Shown one piece after another: positions 33,641-43,400 of a DNA stretch of 64,000 nt. The DNA is from Streptomyces sp. LX-29. Its GTDB lineage: Bacteria; Actinomycetota; Actinomycetes; Streptomycetales; Streptomycetaceae. The position numbers were made by a program, and so were the translations under genes. The stretch covers positions 6,705,559 to 6,769,558 of the forward strand of contig NZ_CP089746.1 of NCBI RefSeq assembly GCF_029541745.1. Direction: 5' to 3'. Position 1 is the stretch's first letter. Each line of letters starts with the position of its first letter. A model generated the notes under the pieces. It saw nothing but the letters and a program-made list of their open reading frames with translations, was not told the origin of the DNA and ran no database searches.

Positions 33641-35109
33641 GGTTCGGAACCGCCCGGGGAGGGGCCGTGGCGGCGCAGGTCGGCCCAGGCGCGGCCGAGC
33701 CGGGCCACGGCTTCGGTCAGGACGTCGACCGGATAGGTGAAGGGCAGGCGGATGTAGGTGTCGTGGCGGCCGCTGGGGTCGGTGGCGCGCCCCGGCACCA
33801 CCTCCACCCCGTGACGCAGGGCGACCTGTGCGAACACGCGGGCGTCGACGCCCGGCAGCTCGATCCACAGCGCCGACCCGCCGTCGGGCGGATCCCATCT
33901 CCAGTCCGGGAGCGACCTCGCGAGCAGCCCGGTCAGATGACGCAGCCGGCGGGCGGCGGACTGCGCGCGGGTGTGTTCCAGTTCCGCCAGCCGAGGCAGC
34001 AGCCGGGCCGCGATCGCCTGGTCCAGGGCGGGGGTGCCGAGGTCGGCCAGCGCCTTGTGACGAGCCAGCCGGGCGGCGATGGGCGCGTCCGCGCGGACCC
34101 AGCCCACCCGAAGTCCTCCCCAGACCGATTTGGACAACGAGCCGATCGTCAACACCTCGTCGTCCGGGGCGGCGAACGCGGACATCGGGGGCGGGAGTTC
34201 GACGGCTGGCCCGAGCCGCCCCGAATAGGCCAGATCCTCGATGACGACCACACCGTGCCGCCCGGCCAGTTCGACGATCCGGCGGCGGCGTGCCGCGCTC
34301 ATCAGACGGCCGGTGGGGTTGTGGTAGCAGGGCATGACGAACAGCAGATCCGGCCGGCACTCGTCGAGCGTGGCGGTGAGCAGGTCCGGCCGCATCCCCT
34401 CCTCGTCGAGCGGTACGCCGACGACGCGGGCGCCGAGCCCGGAGAACAGGTCGAAGCAGCCGGGCCAGCTGGGGGACTCGACCACGACCGTGCTGCCTGC
34501 CCGCAGGTACATCCGGGCGGCCAGCGCGATCGCCTGGTGCGCGCCGGTGGTCACCACCACCGCCTCCGGCGCGGTGGGCAGGCCCAGGCCCGTGAGGTGG
34601 GTGGCGATCCGCTCACGCAACGCGGGGAGTCCGCGTGGGTGGTAGCCGGCGCCCTCCAGCAGGTGGTGGAGATCCTGTGCCATCACCTCCTGGAGTGCGT
34701 CGACGAGTTCGGGTGCCCCCGCGTCCGCGGCGTACGCCAGGGAGATGACGCTTCCGGGACCCTGGGACAGCCGCGCGAAGACGGAGTCCGCTTCTCCCCG
34801 AAGGAGTCGGTGATCGGGTCGGGAACGGCCTCTGCCCGCCTGCCGCACGACCCGGGTCCCACTGCCCCGGCGGCTGACGAGGACCCCGGCTGCGCGCAGC
34901 TCGTCGTAGGCGGCGACGACGGTCGAGCGGCTCACCGACAGCGCCGCCGCGAGCCCGCGCTCCGACGGCAACCGGGCGTCGGGCACCAGGTCGCCCTCGT
35001 CGATCAGACGGGCCAGCGCGTCCGCGAGACCCCGGTACAGGGCTGCGCGGTGCGCCCACTCGTCGGGCAGCAGCTCGACCAGCCGTGCCGGCTCCCGCGA
35101 AAGGTCCAC
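33631..35109 (-). CDS. MocR-type regulator (GntR helix-turn-helix plus aminotransferase-like domain)
   Basis: This 492-residue PLP-dependent regulator has a GntR winged helix at about 18-85 (LPSERGLAAALSVSRSTVVA, then YDELRAAGVLVSRRGSGTRV) and a fold-type I aminotransferase-like domain from about 115. PLP-site motifs are MPCYHNPTGRLMS, VIEDLAYSG and the lysine loop IGSLSKSVWGGLRVGW. MocR proteins sense PLP and an amino-acid-like ligand. GTG at 35109 has AGGAG 5 nt upstream. It is divergent from the DUF885 peptidase and LysE exporter operon, about 95 bp away, which it probably controls. Confidence 0.92.
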   Translation of the reverse strand: MDLSREPARLVELLPDEWAHRAALYRGLADALARLIDEGDLVPDARLPSERGLAAALSVSRSTVVAAYDELRAAGVLVSRRGSGTRVVRQAGRGRSRPDHRLLRGEADSVFARLSQGPGSVISLAYAADAGAPELVDALQEVMAQDLHHLLEGAGYHPRGLPALRERIATHLTGLGLPTAPEAVVVTTGAHQAIALAARMYLRAGSTVVVESPSWPGCFDLFSGLGARVVGVPLDEEGMRPDLLTATLDECRPDLLFVMPCYHNPTGRLMSAARRRRIVELAGRHGVVVIEDLAYSGRLGPAVELPPPMSAFAAPDDEVLTIGSLSKSVWGGLRVGWVRADAPIAARLARHKALADLGTPALDQAIAARLLPRLAELEHTRAQSAARRLRHLTGLLARSLPDWRWDPPDGGSALWIELPGVDARVFAQVALRHGVEVVPGRATDPSGRHDTYIRLPFTYPVDVLTEAVARLGRAWADLRRHGPSPGGSEPVV

Positions 35110-35204
35110 TTCGGCTCCTATTGGCCCGGGTGGTCCGCGCCCACCTCGGATTGGCTTGGTCACAGACCTACCACATGGCCATCCAACAGCAGGGAGAACT
35201 CCCC

Positions 35205-36746
35205 ATGCCTCTCGCCGCCCCGGCCCGTCTGCGTGCCGTCCTGGACGCGTCCGTACCGGCCGCCCGGCACGAAGCCGGACGACATGAGTACGACGGCTCT
35301 CCACAGGACCTCTCCGAGGCGGGCGTCGGACGCGCGCTGCGGAACATCGACGCCGGCCGCCTGGCGTCGACGGAGCCCGACCCGCTCGACGAGGGGACGC
35401 TCGCGGCGTTCGAACGGGCGGTGCGCGTCCGTTTCGGCGAGCTGGCGATGCACCGCCGCGACGCGTCTCTGCACATCGACAACCTGGACCTGAGCGGCTA
35501 CGACCATCCGTACGCCCCCGCCGACGTGCGGGCCCGGGCCCGGCGGGCCCATCTGGACGCCTGGCCCGACCTGGTGGCCAACGCCGTGGCCACGCTCGAC
35601 CGGGTGCCCGCGGAGCAGGCTCGCGCGGCCCTGCCCGCGGTCGAGGGCCTGCGCCACCTTCTGCATCCCGCCGGAGAGGACCCCGCACCGGAGCGGCCGG
35701 CCGCCCGGGCGCTCGAGCGGCTGCGGCACCATCTGCGGCGGGCGGCAGAGGCGGAGAGCGAGTCACCGGTCCTGGGAGAGGAGGGGCTGACCCGGATGCT
35801 GATGGCCACCGAAGGCACCGAGGTGGACCTCCAGCGGCTGGCCGAGCGCGCCGACACCGAACGTCTCCGCCTCCGGGAGCTGTTGGAGGAGAGCTGCCGC
35901 CGCATCCGCGCCGACGCCACCGTGGCCGACACGCTGAACACATTGGACGAGGACCACCCCACCGCCGACGGCCTGCTCGCCGCCACCCGCGAGGCGGTGC
36001 GAACGGTGCGGGCCTGGGCGGCCGGTGCCGGCCTGGTGCCGGGCGGGGTGGGCGAGTGCACGGTCGGCCTGCTCCCGGAGTCGCAGGGGCACCAGGTCGC
36101 CACCATGACGGCTGCGGCGCCCGAGGAGCCGGACCGGCCCGGCCGGTTCCTGGTCCGGCGCCCGCCCGCCACGTGGCCGGCCGCCGACCGCGACCGCTGG
36201 CTGCGCACCTACAGCCGCTTCCAGCTGCTGAACATCGCCGTTCACGAGGTCGCCCCCGGTCACCTGACGCACGGCCGTATCCTGCGGCGCAATCCCAGCG
36301 TGGTGCGCCGCAGCCTGCAGTCGTACGCGACGAGCGAGGGATGGGCGCACTATTGCGAGGAGATGGCGCTGGAAGCCGGATTCGGTGACGGCGATCCCCG
36401 GTACGCGGCGGCCGTCGCCCGCGACGCACTGCTCCGGCTCACACGTCTGAGATGCGTCATCGGGCTGCACACCGGGGAGCTCACCCGGACGGAGGCGGCC
36501 GCGCGCTTCCGGACCGACGCGTTCTCCCCACCCGGGCTCGCCGCCCAGCAGGCCCTTCGCTGCCTGCTCGATCCGCAGGCGGGCGACTACGCACGCGGGA
36601 AGTTCGCGATCCTCGACCTACGGGACGAGGCCCGCCGGCGCTGGGGATCCGGCTTCTCCCCGAAGCGCTTCCACACCGCTCTGCTCGGCCTCGGAGCACC
36701 GCCGCTCGGCCTGCTCCCGGCGCTGCTCGGGGAGGCGGGGCGTTGA
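35205..36746 (+). CDS. DUF885-family putative metallopeptidase
   Basis: This 513-residue soluble protein has the DUF885 signature NIAVHEVAPGHLTHGRILRR; the His-Glu...Gly-His arrangement resembles the zinc site of M32-like carboxypeptidases. TSEGWAHYCEEMALEAGFGD and FSPPGLAAQQALRC are other family segments. It lacks a signal peptide. ATG at 35205 was preferred to 35175 for the GGGAG upstream and the MPLAAPARLR start. The stop codon overlaps the TTG start of the LysE-like exporter, so the two are coupled: peptide cleavage inside the cell followed by export of the amino acid is a reasonable but unproven reading. Confidence 0.85.
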   Translation: MPLAAPARLRAVLDASVPAARHEAGRHEYDGSPQDLSEAGVGRALRNIDAGRLASTEPDPLDEGTLAAFERAVRVRFGELAMHRRDASLHIDNLDLSGYDHPYAPADVRARARRAHLDAWPDLVANAVATLDRVPAEQARAALPAVEGLRHLLHPAGEDPAPERPAARALERLRHHLRRAAEAESESPVLGEEGLTRMLMATEGTEVDLQRLAERADTERLRLRELLEESCRRIRADATVADTLNTLDEDHPTADGLLAATREAVRTVRAWAAGAGLVPGGVGECTVGLLPESQGHQVATMTAAAPEEPDRPGRFLVRRPPATWPAADRDRWLRTYSRFQLLNIAVHEVAPGHLTHGRILRRNPSVVRRSLQSYATSEGWAHYCEEMALEAGFGDGDPRYAAAVARDALLRLTRLRCVIGLHTGELTRTEAAARFRTDAFSPPGLAAQQALRCLLDPQAGDYARGKFAILDLRDEARRRWGSGFSPKRFHTALLGLGAPPLGLLPALLGEAGR

Positions 36747-37384
36747 AGGTGCTCACCGACCCCGGGCACCTGCTGCTCTTCGTCGCCGCATCCGTCGCGA
36801 TCGTCGGACTGCCCGGACCGAACATCCTCTACATCTGCACCCGCAGCATGACCCAGGGAACCGCCGCCGGGCTGGTCTCCGCGCTCGGCGTGGAGACCGG
36901 CACGCTGGTGCACGCCCTGGCCACCGCCTTCGGGGTCGCGGCGCTGGTCTCCGCCCAACCATGGGCGCTGGAGGCCCTCACCCTCCTCGGTGCCGGCTAC
37001 CTCGCCCACCTGGGCGCCCGGTCACTGGCCGAGGCACGCTCCACCGACCGCGCGGACGGCACAGCCGCCTCGACCCACCGGCTGCCGCGCGTCTACGGCC
37101 AGGGAGTCCTCGTCAACCTGCTCAACCCGAAGGTCATGCTGTTCTTCCTCGCCTTCCTCCCCCAGTGGGTGAGCGACGGGGCCACCGGCGCCCAAGCCCG
37201 AACGGAGATGCTCGTCCTGGGCACCATCACCTTCCTCCTCGGTCTGGTCATGGACCTGGCGTACGCGTCAGCCGCCGGTGCGCTGGGACATCGGCTGCCC
37301 ACCCGGGCCCTCACCGGTCGCTCCGCCAAGTACACCGTGGCCGCCGTGTACTTCGGCCTCGCGATCGCCACCGTACTCACCTGA
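36743..37384 (+). CDS. LysE-family amino acid exporter
   Basis: This 213-residue membrane protein has about six hydrophobic segments. LysE/RhtB signatures are VGLPGPNILYICTRSM (usual form PGP in the first helix), the G-rich GLVSALGVETGTLVHALA and the NLLNPKVMLFFLAFLPQWV segment. These carriers export amino acids or small derivatives by proton exchange. TTG at 36743 overlaps the previous stop (TTGA) and has GGAGG 7 nt upstream; GTG at 36749 is an alternative. Co-transcription with the peptidase and the divergent MocR regulator suggests relief from an amino acid or dipeptide load. Confidence 0.92.
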   Translation: MKVLTDPGHLLLFVAASVAIVGLPGPNILYICTRSMTQGTAAGLVSALGVETGTLVHALATAFGVAALVSAQPWALEALTLLGAGYLAHLGARSLAEARSTDRADGTAASTHRLPRVYGQGVLVNLLNPKVMLFFLAFLPQWVSDGATGAQARTEMLVLGTITFLLGLVMDLAYASAAGALGHRLPTRALTGRSAKYTVAAVYFGLAIATVLT

Positions 37385-37461
37385 CATCGCCCACGCGCGT
37401 GCCGCGGCGCGGCCGGCCGCTCTCCGCGGGCGAAGTACGCTGCGGCCACACCAACGCAGCC

Positions 37462-37911
37462 TCACACGCCGGGTGCGGGCCGCACGGTGACCCCGTTCCG
37501 CTCAAGCAGCGCCGCCGTCACCCCGTCACCCGGCACCAGCTCCCCGGCGAACGACCCGTCGTACACCACACCCCGTCCGCACGACGGACTGCGCGGCATC
37601 AGCAGGGCCTCCGTGCAGCCCGCGTGCCGCGCCGCCGCGAGTGCGCGCCGCGCTCCGTCCACGAACTCCGCTGTCACGTCACGCCCCGTGTCCTCGACGA
37701 CCCGCGCCGTCCCGTCGAGCACGTCGTGCCCGTCGCCGCCCACCAACTCCGCCGGCCGCCGCGGTGTCGCGAGCCCGCCCGCGACCTCAGGGCAGAAGGA
37801 GACGACTTCGCGACCGGCCACCGCCTCCTCGATCTCCGACGACGCCTTGTGACGCCCGTCGAACCGGCACGGCACCCCGCGCAGACACGCGCTGACCAGG
37901 ATTGCTTCCAT
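37462..37911 (-). CDS. DUF523 protein, TudS-like [4Fe-4S] desulfidase
   Basis: This 149-residue protein has three conserved cysteines typical of DUF523: VSACLRGVPCRFDG (one or two Cys), VSFCPEVAGGL and PRSPSCGRGVVYDG. Thiouracil desulfurase TudS uses three such cysteines to hold a [4Fe-4S] cluster that removes sulfur from thiolated nucleobases. The motif arrangement fits; the substrate is inference. The length matches the family. It converges with the LysE gene and has no operon partner. Confidence 0.85.
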   Translation of the reverse strand: MEAILVSACLRGVPCRFDGRHKASSEIEEAVAGREVVSFCPEVAGGLATPRRPAELVGGDGHDVLDGTARVVEDTGRDVTAEFVDGARRALAAARHAGCTEALLMPRSPSCGRGVVYDGSFAGELVPGDGVTAALLERNGVTVRPAPGV

Positions 37912-38181
37912 ACCGCCAGGCTAGCCATAGGGGGATCGGCTGGTGCGGTCGTCGGTCTACGGGGCGGACACCCCTCGCAACTCCAGGCAGGCCATCTCTG
38001 GGTCAGCCTGCACCTCGCCGTCATCAACCCCGGAGGTGTGACTGAGCGCTTCGGTCGGACAGTTGAGAAGTGGCGCGCCCACACCGTCCGCCCAGCCGGC
38101 CTCACCGTCAGCACTCTGTGTCATTATGCGGACGCGCCCCAGAGGAGTGGGCCGCGGACTACTGATTGCCAGGGGTTGAGG

Positions 38182-39264
38182 ATGGGCGCGGGTACGGAGC
38201 CGGACGGCTCGTCGAGGTCCGACGAGGAGTGGGAGCGGTTTCTGCGCGAGTCGGTGGCGGGTGCCGCCGACGCGCCGAAGGAGCCGTCGGCGCGGGCCCG
38301 CGAAGTGGCAAGGCGGCTGCGCGCGGAGCCCGGTCACGGCCCGGAGGGCTGGCGCAGCTACACGCCCGCGCGGCCCAAGCGGCGCACGGGCTGGTACGTG
38401 GTCGGGCTGCTGGCCTCGCTGGTGCTGCTGGTAGTGGCGCTCGTGCCGGAGCGGATAGTGAACCTGTTCGCCGGCGCCGACTCCCCGACGCTGGCGGACC
38501 GCCCGACCCAGGCAGCCCCGGCGGAGGCGGCCCAACGCCCCACCATGGACGAGCCGTTCCGCGGATCGCCGGCGGCGAGCTGGGCGAGCGGAGCGGCGGG
38601 GATCACCGTGCCGAAGGCCGGGGCCGTCGGCTGGATGAGCGCGGCCGAGGTCGAGCGGGCCCTCGCCAGCAGCCGGGACTTCCTCGTCGCGTCCGGTCTG
38701 GACCGCGGGGTGCTGCGGGGTGAGCGCCCCGAAAAGGCGATGGCACTGATCAACCCGCACCAGAAGGACGTCCAGGACCTTCTGAAAACCGCTTTCCGAA
38801 CCCCGAGCGAGAAGAACGACCCCCTCCTCCTCTTCAGCCGCTTCGAGCCCTCCCGCACCCACCTGGTCGGCGACGTCGTGAAGACCCGGGGCGAGCTCAC
38901 CTACCAGAAGGGCGAGCGCGGCGCGCTCCAGGTGACCGCCGACGTCACCTTCGTCTACCCGGTCACCCGCGCGGAGGCGAGCGGCGACGAGATCGTGCGC
39001 ACGATCGTCCGGCGCGAGCTGGTCCTGAGCTGGGACGACCCTGACAAGGTGATCACCGAACCGGGCACGTTCTCGATCGTCTCGTACAAGTACCACATGA
39101 CCAACGGCGGCTGCGGAGCCCCCACGGGCTACTTCACCCCGCCCTTCGGCACGGACCGCCGGGCGGACGGAGCCGGCACGGAGATCGACCCGTACGACCG
39201 CAGCGCGCCGGTCGGGCGGGGCGAGTCCTCCGGGGACGAGTGCGAGAGGGCGACGCGGTCCTAG
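38182..39264 (+). CDS. Single-pass membrane protein of unknown function
   Basis: This 360-residue protein has an acidic/basic cytoplasmic start, one membrane helix at about 75-93 (WYVVGLLASLVLLVVALVPE) and an extracytoplasmic domain. Its order (ADVTFVYPVTRAEASGDEI, then TIVRRELVLSW) looks like a Streptomyces family of anchored proteins of unknown role. AGGGG stands 6 nt before the ATG. The C-terminal GGCGAPTGYFTPPFG is cysteine-containing and conserved-looking. The stop codon TAG is formed from the TA target of the IS5-type element plus its first base, and the sequence beyond the element would also restore TAG, so the protein is not altered by the insertion. Confidence 0.75.
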   Translation: MGAGTEPDGSSRSDEEWERFLRESVAGAADAPKEPSARAREVARRLRAEPGHGPEGWRSYTPARPKRRTGWYVVGLLASLVLLVVALVPERIVNLFAGADSPTLADRPTQAAPAEAAQRPTMDEPFRGSPAASWASGAAGITVPKAGAVGWMSAAEVERALASSRDFLVASGLDRGVLRGERPEKAMALINPHQKDVQDLLKTAFRTPSEKNDPLLLFSRFEPSRTHLVGDVVKTRGELTYQKGERGALQVTADVTFVYPVTRAEASGDEIVRTIVRRELVLSWDDPDKVITEPGTFSIVSYKYHMTNGGCGAPTGYFTPPFGTDRRADGAGTEIDPYDRSAPVGRGESSGDECERATRS

Positions 39265-40162
39265 GCAGTTTCGTTTGGATCAGCCGGTCGTTGGTCTGGG
39301 TGTGCCGTTGACTGACGCGCAGTGGGCGCGGATCGAGCCGTTGCTCCCGGACCGGACGCCGAGGCGCGGTGGTCGGTGGCGGGACCATCGGGAGGTGATC
39401 GACGCGATCGCCTTCAAGTTCCAGACCGGAACCCAGTGGGTGCACCTTCCGGAGAAGTACGGCAACTGGCGAGGCGTCTACAACCGGCTGCGTATGTGGG
39501 CCGTCGACGGCACCTGGGAGCGAGTGTTCACCGCTCTCATAGCCCAGGCCGACGCGGACGAGGACCTGAACTGGGCCGTCTCTGTGGACTCCACGATCGT
39601 GCGAGCACACCAGCACGCTGCCGGGGCCCGCAAAAGGGGGCCCCGGCTGGAGAACCGGCCGACCACGCCATCGGCCGGTCCCGCGGCGGGCTGACCACGA
39701 AGATCCACCTCGCGGCCGACGGCGACTGCCGGCCCCTGGCCTTCGTCCTCACGGCCGGCCAGGCCGGCGATGCACCCGCCTTCGGCGAGGTCATGGCCCG
39801 TCTGCGCGTTCCCCGCCGACGTGGACGACCTCGCACCAGGCCGGACGTCGTCCTGGCCGACAAGGCGTACTCCTCACGTGCGATCCGCGAGCATCTACGC
39901 CAGCGCGGCATCCGGGCAGTGATCCCCACCCGGGCGGATCAGCGCGGCCACCGGCTGCGTCGCGGCAGACACGGTGGGAGGCCACCCGCTTTCGACCGTG
40001 ACGCGTACAAGCAGCGCAATACCGTCGAGCGGTGCATCAACCGCCTGAAGCAGTGGCGAGGGATCGCCACCCGCTACGAGAAGACAGCGGTCATCTACCT
40101 GGCCGGACTCCACATCGCGGGCATCTTCCTCTGGTCCGCTCGGTGATCCAAACGAAACCGCC
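39264..40162 (+). mobile_element. Intact IS5-family (IS427-like) insertion sequence, 899 bp
   Basis: The terminal inverted repeats are 19 bp with one mismatch: GGCAGTTTCGTTTGGATCA at the left end and GGCGGTTTCGTTTGGATCA at the right end (reverse complement). They are flanked by a TA duplication (39262-39263 and 40163-40164). The single transposase is split into two overlapping frames. Size, TA target and organisation fit the IS427 group. Confidence 0.9.
39275..40146 (+). CDS. IS5-family transposase, two frames joined by a probable -1 frameshift
   Basis: The first frame (39275-39694) gives the N-terminal DUF4096-type domain and the first catalytic Asp in WAVSVDSTIVRAHQHAAG. The second frame, shifted by -1, supplies SRGGLTTKIHLAADGDCRPL, the second Asp in RPDVVLADKAYSSRAIRE and the catalytic Glu in YKQRNTVERCINRLKQWRG. 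The frames overlap across GCAAAAGGGGGCCCC (39629-39643), a plausible slippery site. Many elements of this group need such a shift to make full-length DDE transposase, so this may be functional rather than broken. Confidence 0.85.
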
Positions 40163-40450
40163 TAGCGGGCGTTACCCGGTGGCGGCCACCCCGACAAGTA
40201 GGCGGGGCAGGCGGAGTCGGACGGAGCAACGGACGGCGCGCGTGTCCGGCTTGGCACCGGGACCGTCGGTGTCGGCGCGGGGTCGTACACGGCCCCCGAG
40301 GAGCACCTCTTCTGCTACGCCCGGTGCCCCGGGGACGGACCGGTCGATGGGGACGGCGGCAACCGGCGGGGCACTGGGGTCTGATGTAATCGTCCCCGGA
40401 CGATCCCCGGAGTTGGGATCACCGGAGGCGGGATCACGGCTGGGGGGACG

Positions 40451-43400
40451 TTGGAAGAGCTGGGTGCCGCAGACCCGCGGCAGGTGGGGCGCTACCGGAT
40501 CCTCGCGCGCCTCGGCGCGGGCGGCATGGGCCGGGTGTATCTGGGTCGTTCCACCAGCGGCCGCATGGTCGCCGTGAAGGTGGTGCGCGCCGAACTCGCG
40601 GAGGACCCCGACTTCCGGCGCCGGTTCGCCCGGGAGGTCGAGGCGGCCCGACGGGTGACCGGGTTCTTCACCGCGGCGGTCGTCGACGCCGACCCCGAGG
40701 GCTCCCCCGCCTGGCTCGCCACCGCTTACGTCCCCGGCCTGCCGCTCGACGCGGCGATCCGTGCTCACGGGGCGTGGCCCCGACGGTCGTTACTCGTCCT
40801 GGGGGCCGGCCTGGTCGAGGCGCTGGAAGCCATTCACGCCACGGGGCTGATCCACCGGGACCTGAAGCCGTCGAACGTGCTGATCGCCGTCGACGGTCCG
40901 CGTGTCATCGACTTCGGCATCTCCATCGCCACGGAGGCGAGCGTCCTCACCCGGTCGGGCGTGGTGATCGGCACGCCCGGCTTCATGTCGCCCGAGCAGG
41001 TGACGGGACGTCAGATAGGCCCCGCCAGCGATGTGTTCTCGCTCGGCGCGGTCCTCGCCTTCGCTGGAACGGGTACGCCGCCGTTCGGCATCGGATCGCC
41101 GCACTCGGTGAACTTCCGTGCCGTGTACGAGGCCCCCGACCTCCAAGGGCTGCCCGCCGACACCGACTTGGTCGCCCGGTGTCTGGAGAAGGACCCCCGT
41201 GGTCGGCCCACGGTGCCGGAACTTCTGGCGGAGTACGCCCGGTTGCTCGGCGAGACGGATGGACCGACCGACGGGGGCGGGCTGCCCAAGGAGACCGCCT
41301 GGCTACCGGAGGCGGTGGCCTTGGCGGTCACCCGCCCGGCCGGTTCCGGTCCCGCGCCTGCGGACGCGTCGGCGGACACCCCGGGCGGTGCGGACGGTGC
41401 CGAGGATGCCGGCGCGGAGGGCGGTGCCGGGTCGGCCCCCACGCCGCCCGACCCCCGGGACGCCCTGGCCAAGAAGCGCACGCCGGCCCCGGCCACGCCC
41501 GCCACGCCGGCCCCGGCCACGCCCGCCACGCCGCCCACGCCGGTCCTGGCCACGCCCGCCGTGACGCCGGCCGCGCCGCTGCCGCCTCCGCCGCTGCCAT
41601 CGAACTCACCGCCCGTACCGACGCGGGCACCGGACCGGACGCCGGGCCAGGAGCCGGAGGGGAGTCCGGCCCCGGTCTTCGGCCCGGCGGCCGCCGCGAT
41701 GACCCCGCAGCACCTCGGTGGTGAGCCGGCCCTCGCCTCCAGGTGGACGCCCGCCTCTCCCGCCACCACCCCCGGCCGTCCCGCCGCCCGCCCGGGCGGC
41801 CGGGCCCGGGCTCGCCGCATCGTCGCGATCGCCATCGCGGCGGCGCTGGTCGGTGGCGGCATCACCGCCCTCGTCGAAAACCTGGGCAAGGACAAGAACA
41901 AGAGCAACAACACCGGTACCGGGAAAAGCAGAGGTTCGAGCTCGCCCTCCGGCGACACCACTTCCGCCGCCGGCTTCGACGCCGCCGTCGACAAGGTGGT
42001 CAACCCCTCCTCGAAGAAGGGCGGCACGCTCCGCCTTGCCACCGCCATGGACGCCGACTCCTGGGACCCGGCCCGCGCCTACTACGGCTGGGTCTGGAAC
42101 GTGCAGCGGCTCTACAGCCGCACGCTGCTCACCTACGACGCCAAGCCCGGCGCAAAGGGCCTCGAACTCGTCCCGGACCTGGCCGAGGCGCAGCCCGAAG
42201 TGTCGCCCGACGGAAAGACGTACACCGTCAGGATCAAGTCCGGGCTGAAGTTCGAGGACGGCACGCCCATCACCTCCCAGGACGTCAAGTACGCGATCGA
42301 ACGGACCTTCGCGGCGGACGTCATCGACGGCGGACCTACCTATCTCACGGAGCTTCTGGACCAGGGCCAGAACTACCGGGGCCCGTACAAGGACAGCGGC
42401 GGCACCGGTCTGAAGTCGGTCGAGGCGCCGGACGAGCGGACACTCGTCTTCCGTCTCGACGAGCCCGACTCGCGGTTCCCGCACCTGCTGGCCATGGGGG
42501 CGACCGCCCCCGTGCCCAAGTCGAAGGACACCGGCGCCCGTTACGGCTCGAAGCCGGTCGCGTCGGGGCCGTACCGGTTCGACTCGTACAGCCCGGGCAA
42601 GTCGCTCGTCCTGGTGCGCAACAGTCACTGGAACCCAGCGACCGACCCGATGCGCAAGGCGCTGCCCGACCGCATCGAGCTGACCGTCTCCGCCGCACCG
42701 GAGCAGGTGGCCGCGCACCTCATGGCAGGCACCGCCGACTTGGACGCGTCTCAGGTCGGCCTGCCCCCGGCCGCCTCCGCCAAGCTCATGGCCGACCCGA
42801 AACTGAAGGCCAACGCGGACGCCCCCTTCTCGGGCGTTATCCGAACCGTCGCGATGGTGTCCAACACGGCGCCCTTCGACAACAAGCACTGCCGTAAGGC
42901 CGTCCTGTACGCGGCCGACACCACCGCCCTCCAGACCGCGCAGGGCGGTCCGACCACGGGCTCCCGCTACGGCAACATGCTGCCCCCGACCGTTCCGGGC
43001 AGCGATGCCTACGACCCCTTCGACCTCACCACGGGCAAGCCCCGGCTCGCGAAGGCCAAGGAGGAACTCGTCGCCTGCGGACGCCCGAACGGCTTCGCCA
43101 CCAAGCTCGTCGTACGCAACAACAGGCCCAAGGACGTGGCCTCCGCCGAGGTGCTCAAGCAGGCTCTGAAGGCCGCGGGCATCCAGGTCGAGATCGAACA
43201 GCTGGAGTTCACGCGGTACCTCGACACGGTCGGCAACCCCAGCGAGGTCGAGAACAAGGGCTACGGCCTCATCATGACCAACTGGGGCTCCGACTACCCC
43301 CACGGATCCGGCTTCCTGCCGCCGCTGGCCGACGGCCGCCTGATCCTCCCGAACAGCAACACCAACTACGCCCAGGTCGACGATCCGGCGATCAACACCC

